From: Micromussa lordhowensis
Taxonomy: Eukaryota; Cnidaria; Anthozoa; Scleractinia; Lobophylliidae
Assembly: GCA_964020085.1 (NCBI GenBank)
Contig: OZ026597.1
Coordinates: 3,930,394 to 3,994,393, forward strand
Direction of reading: 5' to 3'
DNA: 64,000 nucleotides
Shown: positions 43,355 through 55,756 of the stretch, in pieces
Layout: every line of letters begins with the position of its first letter
Position numbering within the stretch: the stretch's first letter is position 1
The notes under the pieces: generated by a model
What the model saw: only the letters and a program-made list of their open reading frames with translations
Databases searched by the model: none
What the model was told of the DNA's origin: nothing
Translations under genes and position numbers: made by a program

Positions 43355-46300
43355 TTAGCTTTCGCCAGCATTATATCTTGCCAGTGCTCTTTCTGCCTTC
43401 TTTACTCTTTCCTGTACTTGCGCTGCATTTGGCTTTCTTTGTTTTAAGTTTTTAGTAAATTCTTGGACTTCCGAGCTGGATACAGCAAGTTCGCTTCCGG
43501 CCCGGTACATTTCTTCAGCCCTATCTCTGTCTACTTTGTCGATTTCTTGTATGGAAAAAATTATAGCCTGTAGGAAAACAATTGAAAAAGCACAATTATT
43601 TTCACAGTGATTTTATCACACCGGTGATAGAAAACCACATAGTGACACACTAAAGCTAACTTTCTATCGTAACAATAATCGTAACAACCGCGCCTAAAAG
43701 AGTTTTTAAGGCATAAAACCATGTGATCAAATTTTCCAACTTTGTGTGGAAAAACATGTTTTATCTTCCAGCCGCCTCTTTCCGACTGAATGTTTGATCC
43801 ATCTAAACGATATCTATCTACCAATTCAGATATGTCCAGGATCGACCGCTAACGAGATTCAAATTCTTTATGATAAGCATCACAAAATATAAAAAGTCAC
43901 CAAAACACACACAATTCTGTCAAATATGAAGTAATATGAAAATGTCAAATACCCCTGCCAAATATGAAGTACTAATTAAACAATACTTTCGTTCAATCTT
44001 GGACATAAGTGCACCAATTTCAAATGAAGCATTATATTTCCACTGAAAAAAATTCCGTTTGAGTAACCTACAATCTTGGACAAAATAAATGGAACATCTG
44101 GACCACCCCTGCCCCCATTTCAATGATGCCAAAATGGCGCGTTTTTTGCTCCTTCCCGCCTTCATCATTGCTTTGGGGGGGAAGGGGGCTAATTGTTCCT
44201 TTTTATTCTGTCCAAGATTGTAGGTTCAAGATGTAACGGGGCCATTTTATTAACAAACGTTCTCTCTGGGCTATGAAGTTTGGCATTTTTTTTATCATCC
44301 CAGGCTTTAATTCAAGTAACAAATTATTGGGCGATCATTTTAACTGGGCCCATGTGGACAGTGAAAATCTCAATGCAATCGCAAGTTGGACATGTAGAGG
44401 TGTGTTGAACACCTGTCCCATTGCATTCTCACTGGGGGATTGTGTTCTTGAGCGACACACTAAACTCTCACAGTGCCTCTCCCCACCCAGGTGAGTACTT
44501 AGGTACTTGCAAAATAAATACTGGGGGTACCCTGCGATGGACTAGCATCTCATGGGGGGGGGGGGGGGTAAAAAATTTCAGTTGATCACTACAAAGTACA
44601 TGCTACGACTTGCGATGAAGCCAATATGCTCGACCGCACATATCATACATACATACCTTTCAAGAGACTATGATCTAGGTCATTTTCTCTTGTACCTTTA
44701 AATTTCAAAACAATGAGGCATCGAATTGGAGGGAATGTTGACTTACCTCAGGTAGCCACACATCAGAAACGTAAGTAAGGTCCTTGTGTCCTTTGAGTTC
44801 TTTATAGTATTTCAAAAGCAAGGTCATTATTTCCTCTCGCTGTCAAGAGAAAAAGATACCAGAAACAATAAAATCTAGCTTTAACCTGCAACTCTGAGTC
44901 AGACTCTATAGATCATTTGATTGCTTTGTGCTAGCGTTTCGCTACTTCTTCGACTTGTTCCCAGGCGCTACCGAAAAGAACGGGAAACAGGGCGCGCAGA
45001 GATTCAAGGCTAGATTGCGAAATGCGTCTTTTTTAGATGGATGTTTGTTAATGAATATTCATTACAATGAAAAAGCCAAACTTGTCCGTCTTACCAGGTC
45101 TTCATCCGCAACAGGACCAAATCCAGCCCGGAGTTTTAGCTGATCTTTCTCGCTGACTCGTCCACAAGTATAAACTGTATGACGTTCCGATGTCTTCTTG
45201 CCATTCAATATCTGTTTCAAGGTAGGCTAGAAAGAAAAAGTAAACATATGAATGGAAGAACGAAGGAGCAGACAAAAGATAACTGGAACGAATTAATTAA
45301 GCATGATTAATTTAACGTAGGAACGAACGACGTCTGAACGAATGAACGAACAAATGAACAAGCGAACGACTCAACATACGAACGAACGACCGACTGACCG
45401 AACGAACGAACAAACGAACAAACGAACAAACGAGCAAACGAGAAAACGAACAAACGGACAAACGAATGAATGCAAAAGGAAAAGTAGATTTGTTAACAAC
45501 AGGCCAAAACTTCGTCACCAAACTTCCGTCGTGCCTTACTTAACTGATAATCTAGAAACAGTTCATTGGTTTAACCTACCTTTGCTTGTCTTATATACGA
45601 CAAAATGTGACTGTACTTGGAAACTTGTCTGCGAAAACAACATTCAAATAATGTTGTTAAACATTATTTTAAATAAGACAATGAATCCACTAGTTTTGTT
45701 TTCGGAGTTTGTTCCACCAGATGCTTTGCTAGCTTAAAGAGGTTTTGTCCTTTATCCATATTAACAAAACACCCTGTAAGAAAGCGCGCTAAAAGCACTG
45801 AGTCCTCCTAAAACCGCGGTAGGAACACAAAATCACTATAAGATCAGGGTTCTCAGAGCCGAAATATTGTAAACCATCGCTCATTGTAATAAATCGATTT
45901 TCAATATTGTTAACAATCCTTGGTCTCTTCTTGTCTATTTTCTATTCAAAACTGTCAGATCGCTCTGGATTTTTAATAGTAATAAACATATCTTTAAAAC
46001 ATTTGAAAGCGATATCCGTTAGTAGTTAAAACTCACTTTCTTGCTCGCAAAGATTTCCTACATTCAAACAGTCGAGAGGTTTGCTCAGAAAGATCTTTGT
46101 CGGTCATTTCTTTACCGTCCTGCTCAATGTTATCTCCTTCTTCATCCTCAAAAATCTCTAAATCATCTGTAAAATAAAATATCATGGAAACTGCGGCCTT
46201 TTCACCAATTCTTCAACTCAAAGAGGGAAATATTTATTTGTTTCAGTCAGCTCCTCCCATCGATGAGCCATTCAGAACAAGCTCAGACTATTTGCATCTT

Positions 46301-49300
46301 ATAAGATCTTACAAGAGTACCGTAAACTGCCGCTTATAGCCCCCCCCCCCCCTGTTTTAGGCTTATCTACATATAAACCAAAAATACTTCCGGTTATATA
46401 AGCCCCAAAGGATATTCCCCCACCCCCCCCCCCCCCAGCTTTCCTTGTTGAATTCGTTTTATTATGATGTTATAAAGCTTGATTCAAGCCCACTAAATGA
46501 AAAACCTCTTTCGGTCAACACAGCTACAGCTCGTTTCGAAACGGTTTATTTATTCCGGTTATAGGACGGATACGTTTATAAGCCCATCTACAAGCCCTTA
46601 CGAAGTTATATAAGCCCAGGGATTATAAGCGGCAGTTAACGGTATGTCAAGACTTTTGAGTCATTTATTCATGTACAAAAGGATATTCAAATTGAAATCT
46701 AAAAAAAAAATAGCTCTCTAGGGTACAAAAACACTGACGGAGTAATTTTCAACTGAAAATAAACATAGATGGTTGCAGCTCAGGACCGGGTTGTTCAAAG
46801 CCCGATTAAGCTAACCCAGGGTTAGCGAGAATTTTGATTTCAGTTTTGTAACTTTACAGAAAGGTTTTCTGTTTATATTGTTTGGCCTTCTCTTTTCAAT
46901 TTGAATAATCTCAAACAAAAAAAAGCATTTTTATACAAGAGAAATCAATGCTGCGGTTAACTTTTAATCGTGGGTTAGCGTTAACCGGCTTTCGAACAAC
47001 ACGGCCCAGAAAGATCAACCGGAACTTTGTTTGTAGACAACGAACTTGAAAAATGGTCAGGTTTTTCAAGAATATTTGTAAGTTCCTTGTAAAAGTAGTA
47101 GGGACCTTGAGCAAACCATGACGGCAACGGCAACGAGAATAGCTGTGCACGTGCGTTATAATTCTTGGTACATTTCTTAGCCGTCTTCTCCAAAACGACA
47201 ACGTGAAATGACCAAGTTCTGGGTATTTTGGAGAACCTGAGCGGCGGCGGCTTATTTTTCGTGCTTTCTTTGAAATTGAACGCTGGCATTATATATTAAG
47301 CTTGAGCAAGTTCTGAGACCGATAGACGTACTGAACAGATCTAGGCATCTGCGAAATTCGACGGTAAAATATAAATTCATTTTTACTAGGCGTCGTCCTT
47401 GGCGTCGCCGTCGCCATTGCTTAAGGTCCCTAATGTCTGCCACAGGGAGGTGACTGCCTGAGGCAAGTGTCCGTCCATAGTGGAATGTAACCAAACAACA
47501 GGTTTTCTCCTTAAAAATCGGTGTCACCACTGGGGATATACCTTCCCTGGAGCACAAAGGACGTGGCTTTTGTTGCTATGGCGTTGTTTGGGACAATCAC
47601 TGTCATTCATCAGTTGTTGGAATTTTGTCGAAAATGACAGCCAAACAGGAAAAATAACATATGTAAGGCAAAGATATAAAATTTCGTACAAACAGAAGCC
47701 TTCGCCAAAAATAGACGCAATTTGGTAGAATGTAGTGATGTGTTTTTACGACTCACCTTCGTCAAAGTCCTCTTCAAGACTTTTCCCAAGACCTAAATGG
47801 TAGAAGATCGTTATAATTGTAAATGGTGACATACTGTCCGAGTGTCCTGCATTTATTCATTCGTTCTTTACTTCGTTGGTTCGTTGGTTGGTTCGTCGGT
47901 TGGTTCGTTGGTTCGTTCGTTTCTTCGGTCAGTCGGTCGGTCGGTCGTTCGTTCATCCATACTGTCCGAGTGTCCTTCGTTCGTTCTTTAGTTCATTTTT
48001 TAGTTCGCTCATTCATTCGGTCGCTCGGTCGGTCATTCGGTCGGTTGGTCGCTCGTTCGCTCGTTCGCTCGCTCGCTCGTTCATTCATTCAGGCATTCAT
48101 TTATTCATTCATTCATTCTTTCAACTTGGTAGAATTCTTCAGCAATTAGGATAAAATCACAATATTTATACAATATTTATACATTAATTAAAAACTATCA
48201 ACATACTGTTTTACAAGATTGCCCAGTGGAAATCTGATGACTCAAATACGAAGTTGATATCTCTCTGACATTTTTAGGTAATAACTTTAACAATAAAGCA
48301 ACGCTGGTGGAACCGAAACTACGTTTCAAAATAGTTAGTTACACTAGCCACAAGCCACCCTTTGCCTAGTCCTTCACTTATTCATCTCCCGTGAGCAAGG
48401 AAGACAAACGTTTAAATTAACACCTAAATGCAAATGATGTACGCATTACCATGCTTGTAAGAACCAACCTTTTCTGTTTAGCAGATCTTCAGCCTCATTT
48501 AAGGCGTCATCAAACAGGCCTATAAGCTCCTGGTCTTTTAGGGTCCATTTGACTTCCTAAGAATAAAATCCCTGACTAGTTAGTTACTCTAAAATTGTGC
48601 TAATAATATAACACCTCATTTGCAATTATAACAGACAAGATGGACAATAAGTTGTGCAATTTTACTTGATGTGTTTAATTCAACCGTGTGTGTTTTTTCA
48701 TTTCCTTCATCAACTAGCACCTCCATGTACATCGCGCCGTGTGCAGCAGTGTAAAATGTATTAGCCCTACATGGAAACTTTCAGTCGCTAGAAAGATTAA
48801 CAACTAAAGAGCTCAATGCATTAGACAGTAGCTGGAGATAAAAATCAACTTGCGCTTGGTGGCAAATTGGACCAGGTTCCTTTCAAGACTTTGTATGCCC
48901 CTGGATAAAAAAGTGGCCCTCTAATTCCAAGCCAACTTGACACTACAGATGCTTTGATTCTGTAACCTCTGGCTTTGTAAAGTACTACTTTGGCAGTCTA
49001 TATAAATTACACAACATCAAACAGACATGTATCATTTTGACATACCAATAATTCCGCTCTCAGATTTGGGTCACAGGCAAAATGCACTAACTTCTTGGGC
49101 TGGATTTTAAACCTGGAGATATACAAAGTTCAAAGAAGTGAGACCATTATTAAAGCAGATTCCATGGTACATGCACCCCACTAGCCTCTGTAAGTCTCAA
49201 GTCAACTCAGGTAGCCTGTCTATCCGCCTGACCGTCCGTCCATCCATACATCCGTCTGTCTGTCTATACATCTGTCCATCAGTCAGTCATTCAGTCAGTA

Positions 49301-52300
49301 AACGAGTAAGTAAGTATACATTAAGACTTCCTTTATCACAGGTGAAATTTTCAGACAGAAGTTAAACTGATAATCTCATGGTCCTCAAAATAAACATTTA
49401 ATAAATAAGAAAAAAGTCTTTCCACATAGTCTGTAAATCAAACCTGCATTAAGCGGACACCTAGAGACACCTTTACTATGCAGGTACTACCGCCGTCATT
49501 AACGGCTGTAATTATAAAAATGTTCCTTTTATAGCTTGTATTTACTTTTTATGAATCATAGTACTGAGAACTACAAATTAAAGTATGAACAAGTTAAATT
49601 GCTCTGACTTGTATTAGAACTGACGGTGTTTTTACGGCATGATTAAATAATTGCAGTTCGAAAATTAAGTAAATGTATACTCAATATAACAAGCTTCAGT
49701 CTAACAATCATGTAATTTATGAATTTCACTACACTGTATACATGCATGCATAATTATGTGTATCATGCATTGTATATATCATTACCTATCTCCACCAAAC
49801 TTATAATTTTTTATAATTTTAAATATCAATTGAAGATCCCTCTGAAAGGGGCCTCATTAATTTTCATTGTGTAAGAAAAAAACATACAAGTGATTGTGCC
49901 AAGCGAGGAATTTCACAAGAAACTTTTGGTCCTGTTTCCGTTTCCCAGTGATCCTTTTTATCTGCAATACAGGACAAAAATGACAAAAATAATGTTTATA
50001 CTTAGTATCATCATGCAATGTCAAGTCCTGTGATAGTTTTCTGGTCTCCTGATTCCTAACAATTTGTTTCAAATGACTAAACTATCCTATACTGAAAGAG
50101 AGTTTCTTAGACTTATCTACACTGACCCTTTCCTGCAAAAGCCCTGGATCTACAGTGTACATATCTACATAAAGACGACCTGCATCGATTCAGGGGTTTG
50201 ATTGACATTTTCAACAGGAAGGGAACTGGTTTTCACCTGTAGGCAAAACAATTTGAATTGAACTTCTTTATAAGAAAAACCTTACTCCAGATGGTCAAAA
50301 CAAGCAGGCAGAATCGACCTTATCAGTCAATTTGCCCAGTGGCTGGCCATCACCGAAACCACTGAGTAAAGTCTGCATAAAAAATGGCTGCTTCAATGAC
50401 TCCTTGTCACAAATCTGTTACAATAGTATTAAAAGTATATTATCGTACTTACCTGGGCTGGCCAATAAGGTTCTCGGTAATATTTAGCCCACACAATGTC
50501 TCCAATGGAGAACTGGTCTACAAAAAAATACAGAATTGAATGCTAGTACTGCTAACATTTATGGAGGACAATGTGATCATTTTAAATTAAACAGAACTTT
50601 CAAGCCAAAACCAAGAGTTGAGAGTGCTGTGATAGGTTCCAAGCTTATTCTGTCTTGTACATGTAAGTCGTATTTATGTATTAAATAAAAAGAAATACAC
50701 CTTTATTTACCCTCGGAAGTGTAATAATAACAGATACCCTTGTAAGTATTAACATGTACAGACTAAGGCTGCACCCACCTTTGGAATGGTTGTCAATGCT
50801 GGAGTTTAACAGCGTTATCAGCAAATTTCAATTCAGTTCACCCATTTCCCCTTCCCACAGTGTACCCAGCCTTCCTTGGCAGCATGCATTAGTTTAATAA
50901 AACTGACTTACTGTCTGAGTTGGCATTAATATCTATTTTAGTACAAACGTTAACCAACTTTGACAGTAAATCCTCTGAACGTGCAGCCCGGCAGTTACAT
51001 GTCAGAACAACAGATTCCTTACCCTGCAACACCAGGTTAGTTTAGGCTCAGGATAAGGGTTTAATTTAGTGCTTTGGGGTTAGCTATTCTTTAACGGTTT
51101 TCTGGGCTGTTCTATGCAATTATAGTACTCAGTCAACAACTTTGGCACTCCTAGTTTTAGTGCATGCCACTGGTTAAGGCTACAGAGAGGAACATTTGGC
51201 TCTGAACCACGAAGAAGCTTAATTCAAAGGGTTCAGGCAGAGAGACCAAAAGCAATTTGCAATATGCTTCTGTATGAAGTACAGTACAGTGAATGCAATA
51301 AACTTACTGCCTTCTTGACTGGGAGAAAATGCATCAGACAAGAGTTCGTCGTCCGAGCTCACATCAGAGGTTGCACTGGGGTTGATGCCAACCGCTTCGT
51401 CACTCTCTTTATCTGCCACTCCTGCACTGTCATCAACATGGTTCTCACCAATCACTCCCAATTCCTTTTCCTCAAACCCATTTTCATGATTTAATGTTCT
51501 CTTATTGGAAAGTTTAACACTCTCGTTGTTTTCAAGTGATTTTTCTCCATCAGCCTGATCAATCTGATGAGCAGGTTTTGCTCTCTTCGTCAATATCCTT
51601 TTTTTAGGAGCTTCATCGTCAATTAACTGTCGTTTCGCCTTCTGATGACCATTGCACCGACCTTCCAAGAAATCACCAGTTTTACTGCTTTTCTCTGTTG
51701 ATATTGAGTTTTTGGACCGCCATTGCAAAGTTCTGCTTCTTTTAACATTGAGTTTAACAGCAGAATCTGTTTCTTCGCCTTCAGTTTGTAATCTATTTGT
51801 TAGGTCTGGATAACTCCTCTTTGAGGTGTCCTCTTCTTTCTTAGTTTCTTCCTTAACTGAGTTTATTTCACTGTTATTATTCACAACTGCAGGTTGAACC
51901 TCTGCCAATTTTGAACACTGATTTTCAGCATTTGATATTACATTCTCAATTGCCAGCTTCTTTCTCGGACTAGATCTCACAGGAGTTGACCTTTCTACAC
52001 TTTTTCTCTTTGATTGGACTTTTCTCTTTTCAGCACTTTCATGTGAGCTCATATTGTTTACCTTCTTTGCTTCTGCAATAAAATAAATGTCATGGAAAAA
52101 TTATCATAAAAGAAAAAAAGACACTAGATGTAGAAATAAATAATTCTGAGGAATGGCTAATATTTTTATTTCAAATAAATGCAGTCTAGTCAGAAAAGAG
52201 ACCAAATTACATATACCTGTATATATAACGCTGAAACTATATCATGCAAAACATATCATATCATTAGAAATGGACAGAAAGAAAGATGACACCCCGCTAT

Positions 52301-55300
52301 CATGGACACCCTGCAAGTACAGACACCCAGCTATTACGGACATTTCGCTATTACACAGAAAAGCTACTTCCCAGGCCAAAACTAGCTACAAAGAATGGTA
52401 TGGAGTTAACTCCAGCTCTTACAGACTCCTGTTGAATAATACCCAATTGCGGACATTTCATGTGGTCCAAAACTAAATCTTTTTATTGTGCTTCTATCAA
52501 CAGACAGCTTGTACATATTGAATGGTAAATTATTCTGCAGTCTTGGAATATTTATTACCGGTAGTTTACAGTATTTTGACTTCTATCAAATAATTATCTA
52601 TGAATCAAAGTGTTCATGTGAGACTTTGTAACCAACAATTGTGTAATTTTCATCACACCAGGATATTGCGGCTCTATTATGGACAAATAGGTCCTGAAAG
52701 TCTCTGCTATAATGAAAGTTGACCGTTACTTTGTAGCTATAAAAACCTGCCAGTTGCAGTCAATGAAATTTACACATTTGAAGCCCCATGGTCTTTCTTG
52801 CTAAAGCTGAGAAGGAAATCATACATACATCTTTGAAGTATATATTTATAGTTATATTATTTTATATTTTTTTATTTGTACTTACGCAGCTTAAACAGAT
52901 CATCTGCTTGTGCCACAGCTTTGTTAAATTGTAATTTCTTCAATACATTTTTTATACCTGCAATAAAACAATTTTATAAAGTGCATGCCTGTATTGCTAA
53001 TCATACCTGTGTTAAATAACATTTGTTTGCTTGCCTGTTTAGTGCAGGAAGATACATGTTTTTTAGCTTCCTCGGGGAACTGAAGGATGTTTCTAAGACC
53101 TACATTTACATGTATGCATGCATGTATAACCTGATTTTCGAGAAAGCCACCAAGTCTCACCTACCCAGCTAAGCACATAGTTACTTAGAAGTTGATACCT
53201 TGAAATTCATCCAACCTTCTTTATATCAGTTGACGTGCACTACAGCTAAACCTCTTCATAACAACTGCCTTTAGACACAGAGGAAGGTGTAGAGAGGTAG
53301 CCATTTATATTAAGGAGTCAAAGTAATATGACACTTTCAAATTTGGGAAGGCAATATTTTTATATTCAAAACCATGCTCATTATAGCATGTATAAAAATT
53401 ATTGATGTAAGTACATACAACACAATCAGAGTATGTCAATAACACAGAAACCAAACAGAGACAGATGACGTGCAGTATAGATAAGTTTTGTGACTTTTTC
53501 CAAAAAAATTAGATTAGTATACACTTGTTTGTTAGTCAGTGATTTACTGGTCATCGTCAAGAGGTTATTTTCTTGGCATTTGGGATGAACTTTAGTGGCT
53601 CTTGCTGTTGTAAAGAGGTGGCCATTCTGTTAGTGGAGGTTCAACTGCATTAATACATATAAACATAATCGTTACCTCTGCCCTTTTCTATGAAACTGTT
53701 CTGTTTTTCGCAATTCCACATGAAAATTTTTTTGGGATTCCTGATGTCCTCACTGTAAGGTAAGAAATGAGAAACATAATTGAGAACAGATTGATCATAG
53801 AGAAAACACTTCATTCAAATTAAGAGAGAGGTAAAGAAGTCGGACCAGATCAACTCGGATCGCTGATTTGAATAAGAATAGCACCTTTTCAAGAAGTTGA
53901 CATTCAACAATAGGTGCTATTCTTATTCAAGTCAGCAATCCAAGTTGATCCAGGCCGACTTTTGTACCTGCCTCATATTAAGCACTTTCACTGATTGCCC
54001 GTCATTACAAATATTATGGTCTGCATCAGGCCAGTGGCATATACTGCCGCAGCTTATCCTGGTTTCTGTTGCATGAAGTGACGAGGTGTAGTTCTGGATG
54101 GGATGCTAGTCCCTAAAGTAAACCAGCAGCATTTAATTTGCTGGTACCCATTTATACACCTGGGTGGCAAGAGGTACTGTGAGTCAGAGCAAAAGTGTCT
54201 TGCTCAGGAACACAATGTAATTTGACCTCAACCAGGACTTAAACCCAGACTGCTTGATCCAGAGACCAGTGCACTTAAACCATCAAGCCCCATGCCTCCT
54301 AATAAAAATCGTATACAGGGTTACAGCGACTACATGCATATTGCATTTTTAAGTGATTTTTGATGAAAAATGTTCCTTGAAAAAAGTAACATACAGTTAT
54401 TATTGATACCCATGAATACTCACTATGAATCCTCAATTAGGAAATTTATGGTGACAAATCTTTTGCTTGGAGTCCACGCAACCGCATCTTTCTGAGGCTC
54501 AACTACCTTGAATATAATTGGAAACAGAACTAATTCTGAGTCTGATTATTACATCTTTTAAAAAAATCTGCGAACAAGATCAAGTGCAAATGGCTTTGGA
54601 AAGGAGAAAGCAAACATATTATGCTTAAAGATGATTTCCAGTTTGTACTGTACTGTGCACTCTCGAGAGTTTGTTTGCATTTTTTGTTTTGCTTCATGTA
54701 AGACATCACAAAATGTAAACATTTGGCAACCACTTACATGAAGCGAATTCAAAGTTAAAAAAAAAAACGCCATTAATGGTGCGAAGCGGTCAAAGCTCTA
54801 TGCTTCGTTCTTTCTCGTATCACTTGATGAAACAACCTTGAAGCTGTAAAAAGCAATGAAGTTGTCGGAAAAAGAATTTGAAAGACCTCAAAGATAAGGT
54901 ACGTGTTTTGTAACAAATAACATTGATTCGCATTCCATCATGTGGGAACTTACGTCTATAAACATTAGGGTGCTGAGACTGCGCAGTACGGAATGGAAAT
55001 TATCTTTAATGTAATTAAAGCTTGATGCTACTGTAGATACAATATGGCATCCTATTTTAGGTATTAGAGAAGTTATGATGAGTTATGCCCAATAGCAATA
55101 TTCCAACCTCTTTAGAATTTCACGGCGAACAAACGGCTGCAAATTATGGAAAATAATAATTAAATTAACAACGATTTTAGCGGTAACGTAAACACAAATT
55201 GAAATCCTGAAATACTGACATTTGACTTACACCTATTATAAATTAAAACGTTCAACTGCATTAACTCCGTTTCTCTCTATTCATTACAAATTTACGTTGG

Positions 55301-55505
55301 CTTCGATTGTTTGACATCTCATCGAAGCAGCTCTTTGTCTCCTTGGACAACATATACACGCAGATTGCAGTGATGCTTTGCACTGCACGTACAGAAATCA
55401 AAGAGAGAAATGATCGCCTCAATGGAAAAAACCTACCTGACCAGGCCAAAATATGTCTCCTCGAGCACTAGCCCATACAACAGATCCAGTGTAAAACTGA
55501 TCCAT
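43355..55505 (-). CDS. PWWP3A: PWWP domain-containing protein 3A-like (MUM1/EXPAND1 family)
   Basis: Chromatin-bound PWWP protein; the vertebrate member acts at damaged chromatin. Fifteen exons in phase, 670 residues (human 710): 55437-55505, 54424-54506, 53676-53752, 52886-52957, 51308-52072, 50453-50517, 49888-49961, 49046-49112, 48469-48556, 47757-47792, 46037-46166, 45580-45628, 45095-45226, 44747-44839 and 43355-43567. A first PWWP-like unit begins MDQFYTGSVVWASARGDIFW (residues 1-20). A long Lys/Ser/Glu-rich disordered exon follows (about 101-355), then a second PWWP unit QFSIGDIVWAKYYREPYWPA (357-376). The C-terminal block DLTYVSDVWLPEAIIFSIQE is the family signature (human LDVLLPEAIICAISAVDEVD). 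The 49-bp exon 12 was found because exons 11 and 13 do not join in phase without it. Head to head with UBL7. Confidence 0.88.
44067..44224. mobile_element. MITE with CCTACAATCTTGGACA ends (PWWP3A intron 14)
   Basis: 'cctacaatcttggacaaaat' is mirrored by 'attctgtccaagattgtagg'. 158 bp with a G-rich interior. No target duplication is obvious. Confidence 0.8.
44420..44565 (+). mobile_element. SINE fragment
   Basis: 'gtgttcttgagcgacacact', 'cacagtgcctctccccaccc', 'taccctgcgatggactagca' match the SINE core at 58970. The tRNA-like head is missing; ends in a G-tract. Confidence 0.55.
45307..45476. repeat. (GAAC)n-type degenerate tetranucleotide array
   Basis: About 40 units of gaac/aaac/gacc in PWWP3A intron 12 (between exons 12 and 13). 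Complementary to the GTTC array at 47855-48120. Confidence 0.9.
46318..46644. mobile_element. TIR element with TACCGTAAACTGCCGCTTATA ends
   Basis: Left 21-bp end and right end 'tataagcggcagttaacggt' are inverted with one mismatch. 'ttatataagccc' blocks recur inside; two C-tracts. It lies in PWWP3A intron 10. Confidence 0.78.
46786..47007. mobile_element. Foldback MITE (GTTGTTCAAAG family)
   Basis: 'ccgggttgttcaaagc' is mirrored by 'gctttcgaacaacacggccc', and inner 'gctaacccagggttagcg' by 'cgtgggttagcgttaacc'. Copies or parts at 13540, 26182 and 27770-27850. Confidence 0.78.
47855..48120. repeat. (GTTC)n-type degenerate tetranucleotide array
   Basis: About 60 units of gttc/gttg/gtcg/attc in PWWP3A intron 9 (between exons 9 and 10). 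Inverse of the 45307 array. Confidence 0.9.
53827..53975. repeat. Foldback hairpin, ~60-bp arms (PWWP3A intron 2)
   Basis: 'gatttgaataagaatagcac' is mirrored by 'gtgctattcttattcaagtc', with outer 'aagtcggaccagatcaac' and 'gttgatccaggccgactt'. Confidence 0.85.
54020..54300 (-). mobile_element. Near-complete tRNA-derived SINE
   Basis: On the minus strand the head reads 'ttgatggtttaagtgcactg' (A-box-like) and 'tgggtttaagtcctggttga' (B-box-like, tRNA consensus GGTTCGAAtCC). The body is 'acacctgggtggcaagaggt' on the plus strand and ends 'catgaagtgacga'. Two Pol III boxes about 45 bp apart are typical of a tRNA-derived SINE. Confidence 0.72.
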
Positions 55506-55756
55506 TCAAATAAGAATTATCCGATCATTCGATCTGTTGATGAAACTTTTGTTCCACTTTCCTTTTCTTCTCTCGTCTTCGAGCAAGCGACGCGGGAAGA
55601 GTTCAGAAGCTCACATCATCCAATCAACTCGCTAGTTCCAGGTTCTCTTCGGTCGCGTGCGTGCCTTGGGAAAATCTGTCGTGTAGATATTCTCAATGAA
55701 GTCACCGGGATTTTTAGCTCAAAAATTCGTCTGGTACTCTGTGAAAACGCCATCAA
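55506..55756. promoter_or_regulatory. Divergent promoter, PWWP3A / UBL7
   Basis: 251 bp between opposed start codons, without evident TATA; it includes 'gtcgcgtgcgtgcc'. Promoter function inferred. Confidence 0.55.

Noticed and set aside
45342..45737. 131-codon plus-strand frame rich in TNEQ/TNER repeats
   Set aside because: Translation of the GAAC array running on across PWWP3A exon 12 on the other strand; no gene.
47823..48154. Plus-strand frames rich in SFVRS/RSLGR
   Set aside because: Translation of the GTTC array in a PWWP3A intron.
55111..55139. Candidate PWWP3A exon (PFVRREILKR) between exons 1 and 2
   Set aside because: It has AG and GT borders and an open frame, but its phase does not fit exon 2. 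Exon 1 joins directly to 54506 in phase and gives WPGQ-VVEPQK, matching the family.
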